A model generated the notes under the pieces. That model saw only the letters and a program-made list of their open reading frames with translations. It searched no databases and was not told the origin of the DNA. Positions 8,415 to 16,692 of a DNA stretch of 64,000 nucleotides are shown here, in pieces. This DNA comes from Pseudomonas taiwanensis DSM 21245 (GTDB lineage: Bacteria; Pseudomonadota; Gammaproteobacteria; Pseudomonadales; Pseudomonadaceae). Every line of letters starts with the position of its first letter. Position 1 is the first letter of the stretch. The stretch lies in NCBI RefSeq assembly GCF_000425785.1, contig NZ_KE384451.1, positions 199,345 to 263,344 of the forward strand. Reading direction: 5' to 3'. Position numbers and translations under genes: made by a program.

Positions 8415-8990
8415 ATGAACTATCTCGCGCATCTGCACTTGGGGGGGCCGGCGCCACAGCAACTGCTGGGCAGTCTCTACGGCGACTTCGTCAAAGGCGC
8501 CTTGGAAGGGCGCTTCCCGCCAGCCCTTGAGGCTGCCATTCGGCTGCACCGTCACATTGACAGCTACACCGACCGCCATCCCCTGGTGTTGGCCGCGTTG
8601 GCGCGTTTTCCCCAGGAGCGGCGGCGTTATGCCGGGATCATCCTGGACGTGTTCTTCGACCATTGCCTGGCACGTCATTGGGGCGACTACGCCGATCAAC
8701 CACTGGCGGCGTTCACGCAGGACTTCTATCGCGTGCTGCTGGCCGAGCCCGAGCTGCCAGGGCGACTGGCGCATATCGCGCCGTTCATGGCTGCGGATGA
8801 CTGGCTTGGGGCCTATGGCGATTTCGCGACCCTGGAGCAGGTATTCAGGGGTATTGGCCGGCGGTTGTCGCGCCCTGAGGGAATGGCCGGTGTCATGGAC
8901 GAGCTGGAGCGGTTGTACGAGCCATTGCTGGCGGATTTTCGTGCGTTCTATCCGCAGTTGCAGGCATTCGCCGCAGCGGGGCGTGTTTGA
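8415..8990 (+). CDS. acpH: Acyl-carrier-protein phosphodiesterase (DUF479)
   Basis: AcpH removes the 4'-phosphopantetheine arm from acyl carrier protein in the cytoplasm. The protein has 191 residues, close to E. coli AcpH (193). The N terminus MNYLAHLHL and the HD-like histidine/aspartate motifs (SLYGDFVKG, LHRHIDSYTDRH, DVFFDHCLARHW) are the conserved metal-binding segments of this family. It is convergent with olsA, whose stop codon is only 23 bp away. Confidence 0.93.
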   Translation: MNYLAHLHLGGPAPQQLLGSLYGDFVKGALEGRFPPALEAAIRLHRHIDSYTDRHPLVLAALARFPQERRRYAGIILDVFFDHCLARHWGDYADQPLAAFTQDFYRVLLAEPELPGRLAHIAPFMAADDWLGAYGDFATLEQVFRGIGRRLSRPEGMAGVMDELERLYEPLLADFRAFYPQLQAFAAAGRV

Positions 8991-9013
8991 ACCAGGGATC
9001 CCCCGCGAAAGCT

Positions 9014-9802
9014 TCAGGCCGCCCGAGGCTGCCGACGGGTTACCACCTCGTCCTCCCTGACCCCGAACAGCGTCAGGTGGATCGCCTGCTGCGCCTGAAA
9101 TGCCAGGGCCGCTCGCTCTTTTTCCACGCTGCAGATAGGCGCCAGCAAGTGGATGTGCACCTCGCCTGGCGGCTGACCAAACAATCGCATCAAATGCGAT
9201 ACGAGGTCGTCCTCGCCAATGAACGGTGCAAAGAGGTCGGTTTCGCCTTCACGCAGGTACTGGATGGCCACCGGTTGCACCGGTATGCCGCGATCGATGG
9301 CGCCCGCCAGCAAGCGGCCGTGGAAGGTGCGCAGTTGCCGGCCATCGGTGGTAGTGCCTTCCGGGAAGATCAGCAGCGGCTGCGCCTGGCCCAACCGCTC
9401 GCTGATCTGCTCGCGCAGGCGCTGGGCGTCGCCACCGCCACGGCGAATGAACAGCGTGCCGGCCTTCTCTGCCAGCCAGCCGGCCAGCGGCCAATGGCGC
9501 ACTTCGGCTTTGGACAGAAACGACAACGGCATCAGCATGCCCAGCAGTGGAATATCGGTCCAGGACACGTGGTTGCTGACCCACAGCATCGGTTTTGGCG
9601 GCAGCTCGCCGAATACCCGGATCTCGAAGGGCAAGGCGGCGACCAGCCGTTTCATGAACAGGCAAGTCCAGCGCTGGCGGCGTTCGGAGGACGCCTTCAA
9701 CCCCAGGCGTTCGCCGAGGGCGATGACGCTGGCCATCAGCACGCCTAGCAGCAATACCAGCATCAGTCGTGTCAGGCGGGCCAGTACCCGCACTTTCGGC
9801 AT
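9014..9802 (-). CDS. olsA: Lyso-ornithine lipid O-acyltransferase OlsA
   Basis: This membrane-bound 1-acyl-glycerol-phosphate acyltransferase-type enzyme has 262 residues. It adds the second acyl chain to lyso-ornithine lipid. An N-terminal membrane helix is followed by the acyltransferase box NHVSWTD (His78, Asp83) and the FPEGTTT box near residues 146-152. ATG 9802 overlaps the olsB stop codon by one base (TGATG), implying translational coupling. A longer frame open upstream to 10033 lies inside olsB and is not used. Ornithine lipids replace phospholipids in pseudomonads, typically under phosphate limitation. Confidence 0.92.
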   Translation of the reverse strand: MPKVRVLARLTRLMLVLLLGVLMASVIALGERLGLKASSERRQRWTCLFMKRLVAALPFEIRVFGELPPKPMLWVSNHVSWTDIPLLGMLMPLSFLSKAEVRHWPLAGWLAEKAGTLFIRRGGGDAQRLREQISERLGQAQPLLIFPEGTTTDGRQLRTFHGRLLAGAIDRGIPVQPVAIQYLREGETDLFAPFIGEDDLVSHLMRLFGQPPGEVHIHLLAPICSVEKERAALAFQAQQAIHLTLFGVREDEVVTRRQPRAA

Positions 9803-10569
9803 CAGACTGCCGCCTTGAAGTGGCGGGCGTACCGCGGGCAGAGGTCGTCCCGCTTGAGCAGGATGAACACGTCGGCAACCTGGAAGTCTTCGTCCCAGCA
9901 TGGCTCGCCGCAGATTTTCGCCCCCAGGCGCATGTAGGCCTTGAGCAGGGGCGGCAGCTGGGCAATGACGTTGTTCGGCAGCGGCAGGCTCGGCAGGGGG
10001 TTCTTCGGTTCGGCACGCAGGTGTTCGGTGCACAGGTAGCGTTCGCGCAGGCGCTGCATGATGGCGTGGGCCTGGACGCCGCCGTCCTGCATCGGAATGC
10101 TGGCGCAGCCCATCAGGTAGCTGTAGCGGCCTTCGTTGAGCACTTCGGCCAGTTCGCCCCAGAGCACGGCGATGGTGCCGCCATTGCGGTAGGCGGGGTC
10201 GACGCAGGTGCGCCCCAATTCCAGGAGCGGCCCTTGCAATTGCAGCAGACCGTGCAGGCTGAATTCTTCTTCGCTGTAGAAACGACCCAGGCTACTGGCA
10301 GCCTGGTGATCGAGCAGGCGTGTGGTGGCTACCAGTTCGCCGGTGCTCAGGTCGCGCACGCCGATATGACGGCAGTGCACGTCGTAGTCGTCCATGTCCA
10401 GACCCTGTTCGGCACCTTTGAGCTTGGCCTTGAATTCTGCGCTGAACACTTTGTAGCGCAAGGCCTGGGCTTCCTGCAGGGCCGTGGCGCCGACCAGGCG
10501 TTCGGCTTGCAGACGGCGTTCAGTGCTATTGTCGCCAGAGCGAGCGATCCGAGTCATACGAGTCTCCAT
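9802..10569 (-). CDS. olsB: L-ornithine N(alpha)-acyltransferase OlsB
   Basis: This GNAT-fold enzyme of 255 residues transfers a 3-hydroxyacyl group from ACP to ornithine, the first step of ornithine-lipid synthesis. Typical segments are LRYKVFSAEF, LVATTRLLD, LELGRTCVDPAYRNGG (acceptor/CoA region) and the C-terminal hydrophobic DVFILLKRDDLCPRY. It is the first gene of an olsB-olsA operon. The start METRMTRIAR is at 10569, and Met5 is an alternative. No Pho box was recognised in the 123-bp gap upstream. Confidence 0.92.
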   Translation of the reverse strand: METRMTRIARSGDNSTERRLQAERLVGATALQEAQALRYKVFSAEFKAKLKGAEQGLDMDDYDVHCRHIGVRDLSTGELVATTRLLDHQAASSLGRFYSEEEFSLHGLLQLQGPLLELGRTCVDPAYRNGGTIAVLWGELAEVLNEGRYSYLMGCASIPMQDGGVQAHAIMQRLRERYLCTEHLRAEPKNPLPSLPLPNNVIAQLPPLLKAYMRLGAKICGEPCWDEDFQVADVFILLKRDDLCPRYARHFKAAV

Positions 10570-10692
10570 AAGCCAGCCATGAAGGGTTGCGGCCGGTCGG
10601 CTTTGTTGTGCAAAGTCAGCCTAGGTAGGTGCGGTGTCACCCCCGTGAATCTTTAGTGATGCTTGCGTGACAACCCCTCGGAGGAGCCTGTG

Positions 10693-11580
10693 ATGCCCTG
10701 GTTGCAACGACTCAACGACCCCTATCGCCAGCCGCTGGCGGGCACCCTGGGCGAGGTATACACCGCACAGCTGGAGCGCCTGGGTGCGGCTGCTCCGTTC
10801 GAGCTGGCCGTGCTCGGGGGGCGTGCCATGGCCACGCCGGGCCTGGCATTTCTGATCGGTTACCAGGCGGCGCTGCGCGTGCTCTGGCCCAGCGCGCCTG
10901 CCAGCCTTGGCGCCTTGTGCGCGACCGAACGGCGTAGCGTGCGGCCGGCGGACATGCATACACGGCTGGACGGGCTGCGCCTGAGTGGTAGCAAGGACTT
11001 CGTCACCGCCGGGCTCGATGCCGAGTGGCTGCTGGTGGCGGCGCGCAGCGAAGCGCCAGGTGAGGCGCCGAGGTTGCAACTGGCGGTGGTGTATCCAGGC
11101 GAGCCGGGCGTGACGCTGGAAGCGTTACCAACCTTGCCGCTGATGCCGGAGGTCGGCCATGGCCGATTGGTATTGCAGCAGGCTGCCTGCGAGTTGTTGG
11201 CGGGGGATGGCTGGGATGCCTACGTCAAGCCGTTCCGTTCGCTGGAAGACCTTTATGTGCTCGCGGCGCTGACGGCATGGCTGTATGGCGTCGGTCAGGA
11301 ATGCGCTTGGCCGCAGGAATTGCGCTTGCGGCTCCTGGGGGTGCTGGCGGGTTGCGCCGAGGGCAGTCGTCAATGTGCCGACAGCGTGGGTTGTCATCTG
11401 CTGCTGGGCGGACTGTTCGCCCAGTTCCAGGCATTGCGGGGGGATATCGACAAGGCCCTGAAAGCTGGGCCGGCGCATTGGGCGCAATTGTGGCAACGGG
11501 ATCAGGGCGTCCTGGCGCTGGCAGCTGCGGCGCGGGATAAACGCCTGGCCAAAGCCTGGGAGACAGCGGGATTGTCATGA
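10693..11580 (+). CDS. Acyl-CoA dehydrogenase-like protein, probably non-canonical
   Basis: The protein has 295 residues, shorter than the roughly 380-residue acyl-CoA dehydrogenases. The middle part (LRLSGSKDFVTAGLDAEWLLVAAR, about 98-121) resembles the beta-domain of that fold. The C-terminal four-helix FAD and catalytic domain is shortened and I cannot identify a catalytic glutamate. A function in lipid metabolism is only suggested by the fold and by the neighbouring ols genes on the opposite strand. I chose ATG 10693 because GGAGGAG lies 6-7 nt upstream; GTG 10690 is possible. Confidence 0.7.
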   Translation: MPWLQRLNDPYRQPLAGTLGEVYTAQLERLGAAAPFELAVLGGRAMATPGLAFLIGYQAALRVLWPSAPASLGALCATERRSVRPADMHTRLDGLRLSGSKDFVTAGLDAEWLLVAARSEAPGEAPRLQLAVVYPGEPGVTLEALPTLPLMPEVGHGRLVLQQAACELLAGDGWDAYVKPFRSLEDLYVLAALTAWLYGVGQECAWPQELRLRLLGVLAGCAEGSRQCADSVGCHLLLGGLFAQFQALRGDIDKALKAGPAHWAQLWQRDQGVLALAAAARDKRLAKAWETAGLS

Positions 11581-11683
11581 ACGTCAGGCAGGCTTCGGAG
11601 ATCTGACGAGCCTTGGGGCCGCTTTGCGGCCCTTTCGCGACGCAGGGCCGTAGCCCCCAGGACCGCACTGATCGTTGAATCCC

Positions 11684-12772
11684 ATGACCCTTCTCAGGCA
11701 ATTGCTGCTCGTGTCCGGTATGACGTTAGCCACAGCCTGGGCCGAGGAGTGGCCCGAGCCGGATTGGCGGCTCGAAAACACCCCTGTCGACTGGCACTCC
11801 GTCGACACTTACGCCTTCGCCGAACGCAGCCCCACCGAGCGCAGCGGCGTGCGCACCGATGCGCTGTTGATCATCCACGATGGGCGCATCATCCACGAGC
11901 GTTACGCAGCCCCCACCACGGCCAGCACGGCGCACCTGACCTGGTCGGTCAGCAAAAGCGTGCTGGCCACGCTGCTGGGGGTGGCCCACGGCGAAGGACG
12001 TTTTCAACTTCAGGACCCGGTGGCCCGCTTCTACCCGCCCATGCAGGCACACCCGGACGTGCGCCTGGCCGATCTGCTGCACTGGGCCAGCGGGCTGGAC
12101 TGGCAGGAAGACTATGAATACGCGCCGTTGAAGTCTTCCGTGGTGGCCATGCTGTATACCCGTGGGCGTAACGACATGGCCGCCTATACCGCCTCGCGTG
12201 GCGCCAGCGAGCGGCCAGGCCAGCGCTTTTTCTACTCCAGCGGCGACAGCAATGTGCTGGCGGCAGCCCTGCACGGTATGGTCGAGCCGGAGACGTACGC
12301 CGACTATCCCTGGCAGGCGTTGTTCACTCCTCTGGGCATCGAAAGCGCAGTCTGGGAGCGTGATGGCGCAGGCACCTACGTCGGCTCTTCCTATCTGTAC
12401 CTCAGCGCCCGGGACCTCGCGCGTATCGGCCTGCTGATGCTGCGCGAAGGCCGCTGGCGTGAGCGGCAACTGCTGCCTGCGCAGTGGGTCAGCTTCAACC
12501 GTACGCTGTTCGACGAGGCCCAGGCCGTACCCGGCGAAGCCAACCCAGGCGGCCATTGGTGGCTCAACCAGCCACTGCCCGGCCATGCCCCGCCGTGGCC
12601 GGATGTACCGCCACAGGCCTATGCCGCGCTTGGCCACTGGGGCCAGGCACTGTATGTGCTGCCGGCGCAGAAACTGGTGGTCGTCCGCTACGCCGATGAC
12701 CGTGACGGCCGCTACAGCCACAACGAGTTGCTCAAGCGAGTGTTGGCGGCCGTGGTCAAGGAGGGGGGATGA
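11684..12772 (+). CDS. Periplasmic serine hydrolase of the class C beta-lactamase/penicillin-binding fold
   Basis: The protein has 362 residues and an N-terminal signal peptide (cleavage probably near ATAWA-EE, residues 16-22). The active-site SxxK is Ser88-VS-Lys91. The YxN position is occupied by FYSSGDSN, and a GHWGQ segment near the C terminus stands in the KTG position. These proteins act as esterases, D-amino-acid peptidases or peptidoglycan hydrolases rather than true beta-lactamases. The stop overlaps the next gene (ATGA), implying coupled translation. I chose ATG 11684 over TTG 11675. The substrate is unknown. Confidence 0.85.
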   Translation: MTLLRQLLLVSGMTLATAWAEEWPEPDWRLENTPVDWHSVDTYAFAERSPTERSGVRTDALLIIHDGRIIHERYAAPTTASTAHLTWSVSKSVLATLLGVAHGEGRFQLQDPVARFYPPMQAHPDVRLADLLHWASGLDWQEDYEYAPLKSSVVAMLYTRGRNDMAAYTASRGASERPGQRFFYSSGDSNVLAAALHGMVEPETYADYPWQALFTPLGIESAVWERDGAGTYVGSSYLYLSARDLARIGLLMLREGRWRERQLLPAQWVSFNRTLFDEAQAVPGEANPGGHWWLNQPLPGHAPPWPDVPPQAYAALGHWGQALYVLPAQKLVVVRYADDRDGRYSHNELLKRVLAAVVKEGG

Positions 12773-13065
12773 AACCCGTGCTGTTGCTGGTGTTGGTGAT
12801 ACTGCTGGCCTGGGCGTGGCAGGAGCGTCAGGCGCTGGCGGATTTTCCCGCGATACTGTCAGCGTATTCTGCCAAGGAGTATTGCTCTTGCCGGTTCGTC
12901 ATGGGCTTCGACCGGGCCTATTGCCGCGGTTACGTGAAGCAATACCTGCCGTTGAGCCTGCTACAAGAGGACCCCATGCAACGCCTGGTCACCGCCGAAG
13001 GCCTGGGCCAGCGCAACCAGGCGCTCTGGCAGGGCGAGCGCGAGGGCTGCCGCTTGCTGCCTTGA
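12769..13065 (+). CDS. Small membrane-anchored or secreted cysteine-containing protein, unknown
   Basis: This 98-residue protein begins with a hydrophobic segment (residues 3-17) that could be a signal anchor. Four cysteines (C39, C41, C52, C94) form a CxC plus two isolated residues, which could form disulfides or bind metal if periplasmic. No family is recognised. It overlaps the serine hydrolase stop by 4 bp (ATGA), so the two are probably made together and may act on the same envelope substrate. Confidence 0.8.
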   Translation: MKPVLLLVLVILLAWAWQERQALADFPAILSAYSAKEYCSCRFVMGFDRAYCRGYVKQYLPLSLLQEDPMQRLVTAEGLGQRNQALWQGEREGCRLLP

Positions 13066-13109
13066 AAGCGGGCGGGTAAGGTTGGCGGTCAAGTTTCACG
13101 AGATCTGTC

Positions 13110-13691
13110 ATGTTCAAGCTGCCCCGTCTTCTACCCGCATTGCTCCTGGCCATGTGCCTGCCCGCCCACGCCAACTGGCACCTCGATGGCGAGTCTTCGC
13201 GCCTCTCGTTCGTCACTGGCAAGAACGGCGACACGGCCGAGATCCATCGCTTTCTGGTCTTGCATGGCACAGTCGACCGCAAAGGTGCAGCGGCACTGCG
13301 TATCGAGATGGATTCGGTGAGCAGCGGTATTCCGTTGCGTGACGAGCGCATGCGTGAAGACTTGTTCGACGTCGACCAATTCGCCGAAGCGACGGTCAAA
13401 GCGCAGATCGACCTGCGGCCCATCAACGACCTGGCCAACGGAGCGCAAATTGAACTGCGCTTGCCGCTCACCGTTACCCTGCACGGTCGCTCCCACAGCT
13501 ACAACGCCTTGCTGTTGGCCACTCGGCTGGATGAGCGGCGGTTTCAGGTAGTAACGCTCGAACCCCTGATTCTGCGCGCCGAGGACTATGGTCTGCTGCC
13601 TGGCCTGCAGCGTCTGCGCAAGTTCGCCAAGCTCAAGTCCATCAACCCTACGGTGCCGGTTAATGCGGTGCTGATCTTCAACGCCCGCTGA
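13110..13691 (+). CDS. YceI-family periplasmic lipocalin-like protein
   Basis: The protein has 193 residues and a signal peptide ending near AHA (residues 20-22). The beta-rich body has typical YceI segments: WHLDGESSRLSFVTGKNG at the start and LPLTVTLHGRSHSY in the middle. YceI proteins bind isoprenoid-like molecules in a barrel and are often linked to quinone or envelope stress. One base separates its stop from the next gene, which encodes a phospholipase-D-family protein, suggesting a shared membrane-lipid role. The ligand is unknown. Confidence 0.88.
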   Translation: MFKLPRLLPALLLAMCLPAHANWHLDGESSRLSFVTGKNGDTAEIHRFLVLHGTVDRKGAAALRIEMDSVSSGIPLRDERMREDLFDVDQFAEATVKAQIDLRPINDLANGAQIELRLPLTVTLHGRSHSYNALLLATRLDERRFQVVTLEPLILRAEDYGLLPGLQRLRKFAKLKSINPTVPVNAVLIFNAR

Positions 13692-13692
13692 C

Positions 13693-14850
13693 ATGCCGGG
13701 GCCGGTATTCCCTTGGAGGGATGGCAATCAGTTCGAGCTGCTGATCGACGGCCCTGAGTTCTTTCCGCGCATGCTGCAGGCCATTGCGCGGGCCGAGCTC
13801 CAAGTCGATCTGGAGTTGTACCTGGTCGAAGCGGGCGCCTGTGCCGAGGCGGTGGTCGAGGCGCTGGAGCAGGCCGCCGGGCGCGGCGTGCGGGTACGCT
13901 GCCTGTTCGATGACTACGGCTCGCTCGCCTTTACGTCCGTTTTGCGCCAACGCTTGCTGGACGCCGGGGTGTACCTGCGCTGGTACAACCGCCTGCGCTG
14001 GCGTCGGGGGCTGCGAAACCTCTACCGCGATCACCGTAAGTTGCTGTTGGTGGACGAAAGCTGGGCAGCGGTCGGCGGTACGGGCGTCACCGACGAGTTC
14101 TGGACACCGGGCCACGAAACCAGCGAATGGCATGAGGTCATGGTGCAGATGAGCGGGGCTGTGGTGTCCGACTGGCAAATGCTTTTCGATCGCCAATGGC
14201 AGGCCAACAACCGGCGCACGGCCTGGCGTCCTGCCGAGGGCTTTGGCCTGCCGCGCCTGCCCAAGGTTCCGGTGCAAGGGCAAGGCATGGGCAGGGTGGC
14301 ATACGCGGACGCCCGTCAGCATCAGGATATCCTGCACTCGCTGGTACGCGCGCTGAACAGCGGGCAGAAGCGCATATGGCTGGCGACGCCATACTTCCTG
14401 CCGACCTGGAGTGTGCGCCGGTCGTTGCGACGGGCGGCCGGCAAAGGGGTCGATGTCCGCCTTCTGCTGACCGGACCACGCACGGATCACCCCTCGGTGC
14501 GTTATGCCGGTCATCGGTATTACCCCCGTCTGCTGCGCGCCGGTGTACGGATCTATGAATACCAGCCTTGCTTCCTGCACCTGAAAATGGCGTTGGTGGA
14601 TGACTGGGTCAGCATTGGCTCGTGCAACTTCGACCATTGGAACTTGCGCTTCAATCTCGAAGCCAACGTCGAAGCCCTGGATCCCTCGCTCACGGCCGCT
14701 GTGGCGGCAAGCTTCGAGCGTGATTTTGCCCTGAGCGAAGTCGTCGACCTCGACCATTGGAATGCCAGGCCACTCTGGCGGCGGGTAAAGCAGCGGGTGT
14801 GGGGTTGGCTCGATCGACTGGTGGTGAACTTCCTCGACCGCCGCGATTGA
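13693..14850 (+). CDS. clsB: Phospholipase D family protein, ClsB-like cardiolipin synthase
   Basis: The protein has 385 residues and two PLD motifs: YRDHRKLLLVDESWAAVGG (near 112-130) and FLHLKMALVDDWVSIGSCN (near 294-312). Each has HxK followed by Asp and a Gly/Ser-rich tail. There are no N-terminal transmembrane helices, which fits ClsB-type rather than ClsA-type enzymes. ClsB makes cardiolipin or transfers glycerol onto phosphatidyl groups at the inner membrane. It is translationally close to the YceI gene. The exact reaction is inferred from family and size. Confidence 0.85.
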   Translation: MPGPVFPWRDGNQFELLIDGPEFFPRMLQAIARAELQVDLELYLVEAGACAEAVVEALEQAAGRGVRVRCLFDDYGSLAFTSVLRQRLLDAGVYLRWYNRLRWRRGLRNLYRDHRKLLLVDESWAAVGGTGVTDEFWTPGHETSEWHEVMVQMSGAVVSDWQMLFDRQWQANNRRTAWRPAEGFGLPRLPKVPVQGQGMGRVAYADARQHQDILHSLVRALNSGQKRIWLATPYFLPTWSVRRSLRRAAGKGVDVRLLLTGPRTDHPSVRYAGHRYYPRLLRAGVRIYEYQPCFLHLKMALVDDWVSIGSCNFDHWNLRFNLEANVEALDPSLTAAVAASFERDFALSEVVDLDHWNARPLWRRVKQRVWGWLDRLVVNFLDRRD

Positions 14851-14930
14851 GACTGGCGGCGCATATCCAGAGGCGCATAACCCGTCTATCGTGCAGTGAC
14901 TGTTCCCCTACAACGGAAGGAGTGGATGCG

Positions 14931-15509
14931 ATGACGGCGAAGAAGATTCTCATGCTGGTGGGCGACTACGTCGAAGATTACGAAGCGATGGTGCCATTCC
15001 AGGCCATGCGCATGGTCGGTCATACCGTGCATGCGGTGTGCCCGGAAAAGGTCGCCGGGCAGACCGTGCGCACGGCGATTCACGATTTCGAGGGCGAGCA
15101 GACCTACAGCGAAAAGCCTGGGCACAACTTTGCGCTGAACTACGACTTCGTGCAGGTCCGCGCTGAGCGCTATGACGCGCTGCTGATTCCAGGAGGGCGC
15201 GCACCGGAGTATCTGCGCCTGAATGAAAAGGTACTGGCGCTGGTCAAGGCATTCGATGACGCAGGTAAACCCATTGCAGCTGTGTGTCATGGCGCGCAGT
15301 TGCTGGCGGCGGCCGGGGTGCTCGAGGGGCGCGAGTGCAGTGCCTATCCAGCGTGCGCACCCGAGGTGCGACTGGCGGGTGGTAAATTCATCGATATTGC
15401 AGTGGACCAGGCGCATGTGGAGGGCAACCTGGTGACTGCGCCTGCCTGGCCGGCGCATCCGGCGTGGCTGGCGGCATTTCTGAAGGTACTGGGCACGCGT
15501 ATCGCCTGA
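14931..15509 (+). CDS. DJ-1/PfpI family protein
   Basis: This is a 192-residue class I glutamine-amidotransferase-like fold. The nucleophile elbow AAVCHGAQLL carries Cys119-His120, and Glu16 (DYVEDYEAM) is placed to support the cysteine. PfpI-type proteins have been described as proteases, glyoxalases or deglycases that protect against reactive carbonyl stress. The molecular function here cannot be chosen from sequence alone. I used ATG 14931, with GGAAGGAG upstream; GTG 14922 is in frame. Confidence 0.88.
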   Translation: MTAKKILMLVGDYVEDYEAMVPFQAMRMVGHTVHAVCPEKVAGQTVRTAIHDFEGEQTYSEKPGHNFALNYDFVQVRAERYDALLIPGGRAPEYLRLNEKVLALVKAFDDAGKPIAAVCHGAQLLAAAGVLEGRECSAYPACAPEVRLAGGKFIDIAVDQAHVEGNLVTAPAWPAHPAWLAAFLKVLGTRIA

Positions 15510-15519
15510 CCGGGGCACG

Positions 15520-15574
15520 ATCGCCAGCAAGCCGGCTCCTGCAGAATCGGTGGAGGAGCCGGCTTGCCGGTGAT
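15520..15574. repeat. REPIN (REP doublet)
   Basis: Two 21-bp arms (15520-15540 / 15554-15574) with core AAGCCGGCTCCT/AGGAGCCGGCTT pair imperfectly around a 13-bp loop. The repeat lies between convergent genes. The same core recurs at 20341 and, degraded, at 17572 and 40877. Confidence 0.8.
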
Positions 15575-15587
15575 AGCGCGATTCGCT

Positions 15588-15986
15588 TCAGGCCACCTGC
15601 TCAACCCAGTCATTGAGGTTGTAGTAGTTGGTCACTCGGGCGATCTTGCCGCAATGAATATAGAAGAACGCCCCGGCCGGCAGCACATAGGTCTGTCCAT
15701 TGGCCGGCGGCAAGCCCTCGTCATCGGCCAGATACGCCCCATGCACGGTGAACTCCGCTGCAGCCCGGCTGCCGTCGGCGTTCTGCATTACCACGATATC
15801 GGCCAGGCGCTCGCGGTAGCAACGGTTCATCTTGTCCATGAACGCGGCAAAGGCCGCCTTGCCCATCTGCCGCTCGCCCTGGTTGATGTCGTGGATCACA
15901 TCTTCGCTGAGCAAGGCGAGAAAGGCCGGCATGTCGCCGGCATTGAAGGCGGCGTAGTAGGCGTTGACGAGTTCGGTAGCGGTCAT
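15588..15986 (-). CDS. SnoaL-like/NTF2-fold protein (ketosteroid isomerase family)
   Basis: The protein has 132 residues in a cone-shaped alpha+beta fold. The family features are the N-terminal ELVNAYYAAFNAGDMPAFLALLSEDVIHDIN and the C-terminal AFFYIHCGKIARVTNYYNLNDW. Members are isomerases, cyclases or small hydrolases, or simply ligand binders. Nothing in the neighbourhood fixes the substrate. It is divergent from the GNAT gene across 115 bp. Confidence 0.85.
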   Translation of the reverse strand: MTATELVNAYYAAFNAGDMPAFLALLSEDVIHDINQGERQMGKAAFAAFMDKMNRCYRERLADIVVMQNADGSRAAAEFTVHGAYLADDEGLPPANGQTYVLPAGAFFYIHCGKIARVTNYYNLNDWVEQVA

Positions 15987-16101
15987 GGCAATGTTCCTGT
16001 CGTGTACGGGAAAGGGATCGACGTTGGCCCGATGATAGGGTTTCCCCTCAAGCCCGGCTTAGCCGAGCACGTCATCCACATCGACAAAACGACCGCCAAG
16101 C

Positions 16102-16692
16102 ATGGAAATCCGCCTGTTGCACGGCGCCGCCAGCGCGCCTTACATCGATGACCTCGCTCGCCTACGCCTTACAGTGTTCCGCGAGTTTCCCTACCTCTAC
16201 GACGGCGACATGGAATACGAAGCCGATTACCTCGACACCTACGCGCGTTCCGGACGTAGCCTGGTCGTGCTGGCGCTCGATGACGGCAAGGTGGTCGGTG
16301 CCTCGACCGGCCTGCCGTTGGTCGATGTGGCCACGCAGTTCCAGCAGCCGTTCCTGGCCCAGGGGCGCGACCCTGCCAGCGTCTATTATTTTGGCGAGTC
16401 CGTGGTGCTTCCGGCTTATCGGGGGCGAGGCCTGGGTGTGCGATTCTTCATTGAACGTGAGTCCTACGCGCACAAACTGGCTGAGTTCGATCACTGTGCA
16501 TTCTGTGCGGTCGAGCGCCCAGGCGCGCACCCGCGCAGGCCCGCCGACTACAAGCCCCTGCACGGCTTTTGGCGAAACCGCGGGTTCCTGCATGACCCCT
16601 CGCTGCGGACCACCTATGCCTGGCGCGACCTGGATGAGCAGGAGGAATCTGCCAAGCTGATGTCGTTCTGGGTCAAGGAACTGCCGATATGA
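16102..16692 (+). CDS. GNAT-family N-acetyltransferase, coupled to a nitrilase-family enzyme
   Basis: This is a 196-residue acetyltransferase. The acetyl-CoA pyrophosphate loop appears in SVVLPAYRGRGLGVRFF (about residues 97-113; R/Q-x-x-G-x-G/A type RGRGLG). A conserved His/Cys-rich segment follows (FDHCAFCAVERP). The stop codon overlaps the following nitrilase gene by 4 bp. GNAT and nitrilase domains are fused in some other organisms, so the two probably act on one substrate. The substrate is unknown. Confidence 0.88.
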   Translation: MEIRLLHGAASAPYIDDLARLRLTVFREFPYLYDGDMEYEADYLDTYARSGRSLVVLALDDGKVVGASTGLPLVDVATQFQQPFLAQGRDPASVYYFGESVVLPAYRGRGLGVRFFIERESYAHKLAEFDHCAFCAVERPGAHPRRPADYKPLHGFWRNRGFLHDPSLRTTYAWRDLDEQEESAKLMSFWVKELPI

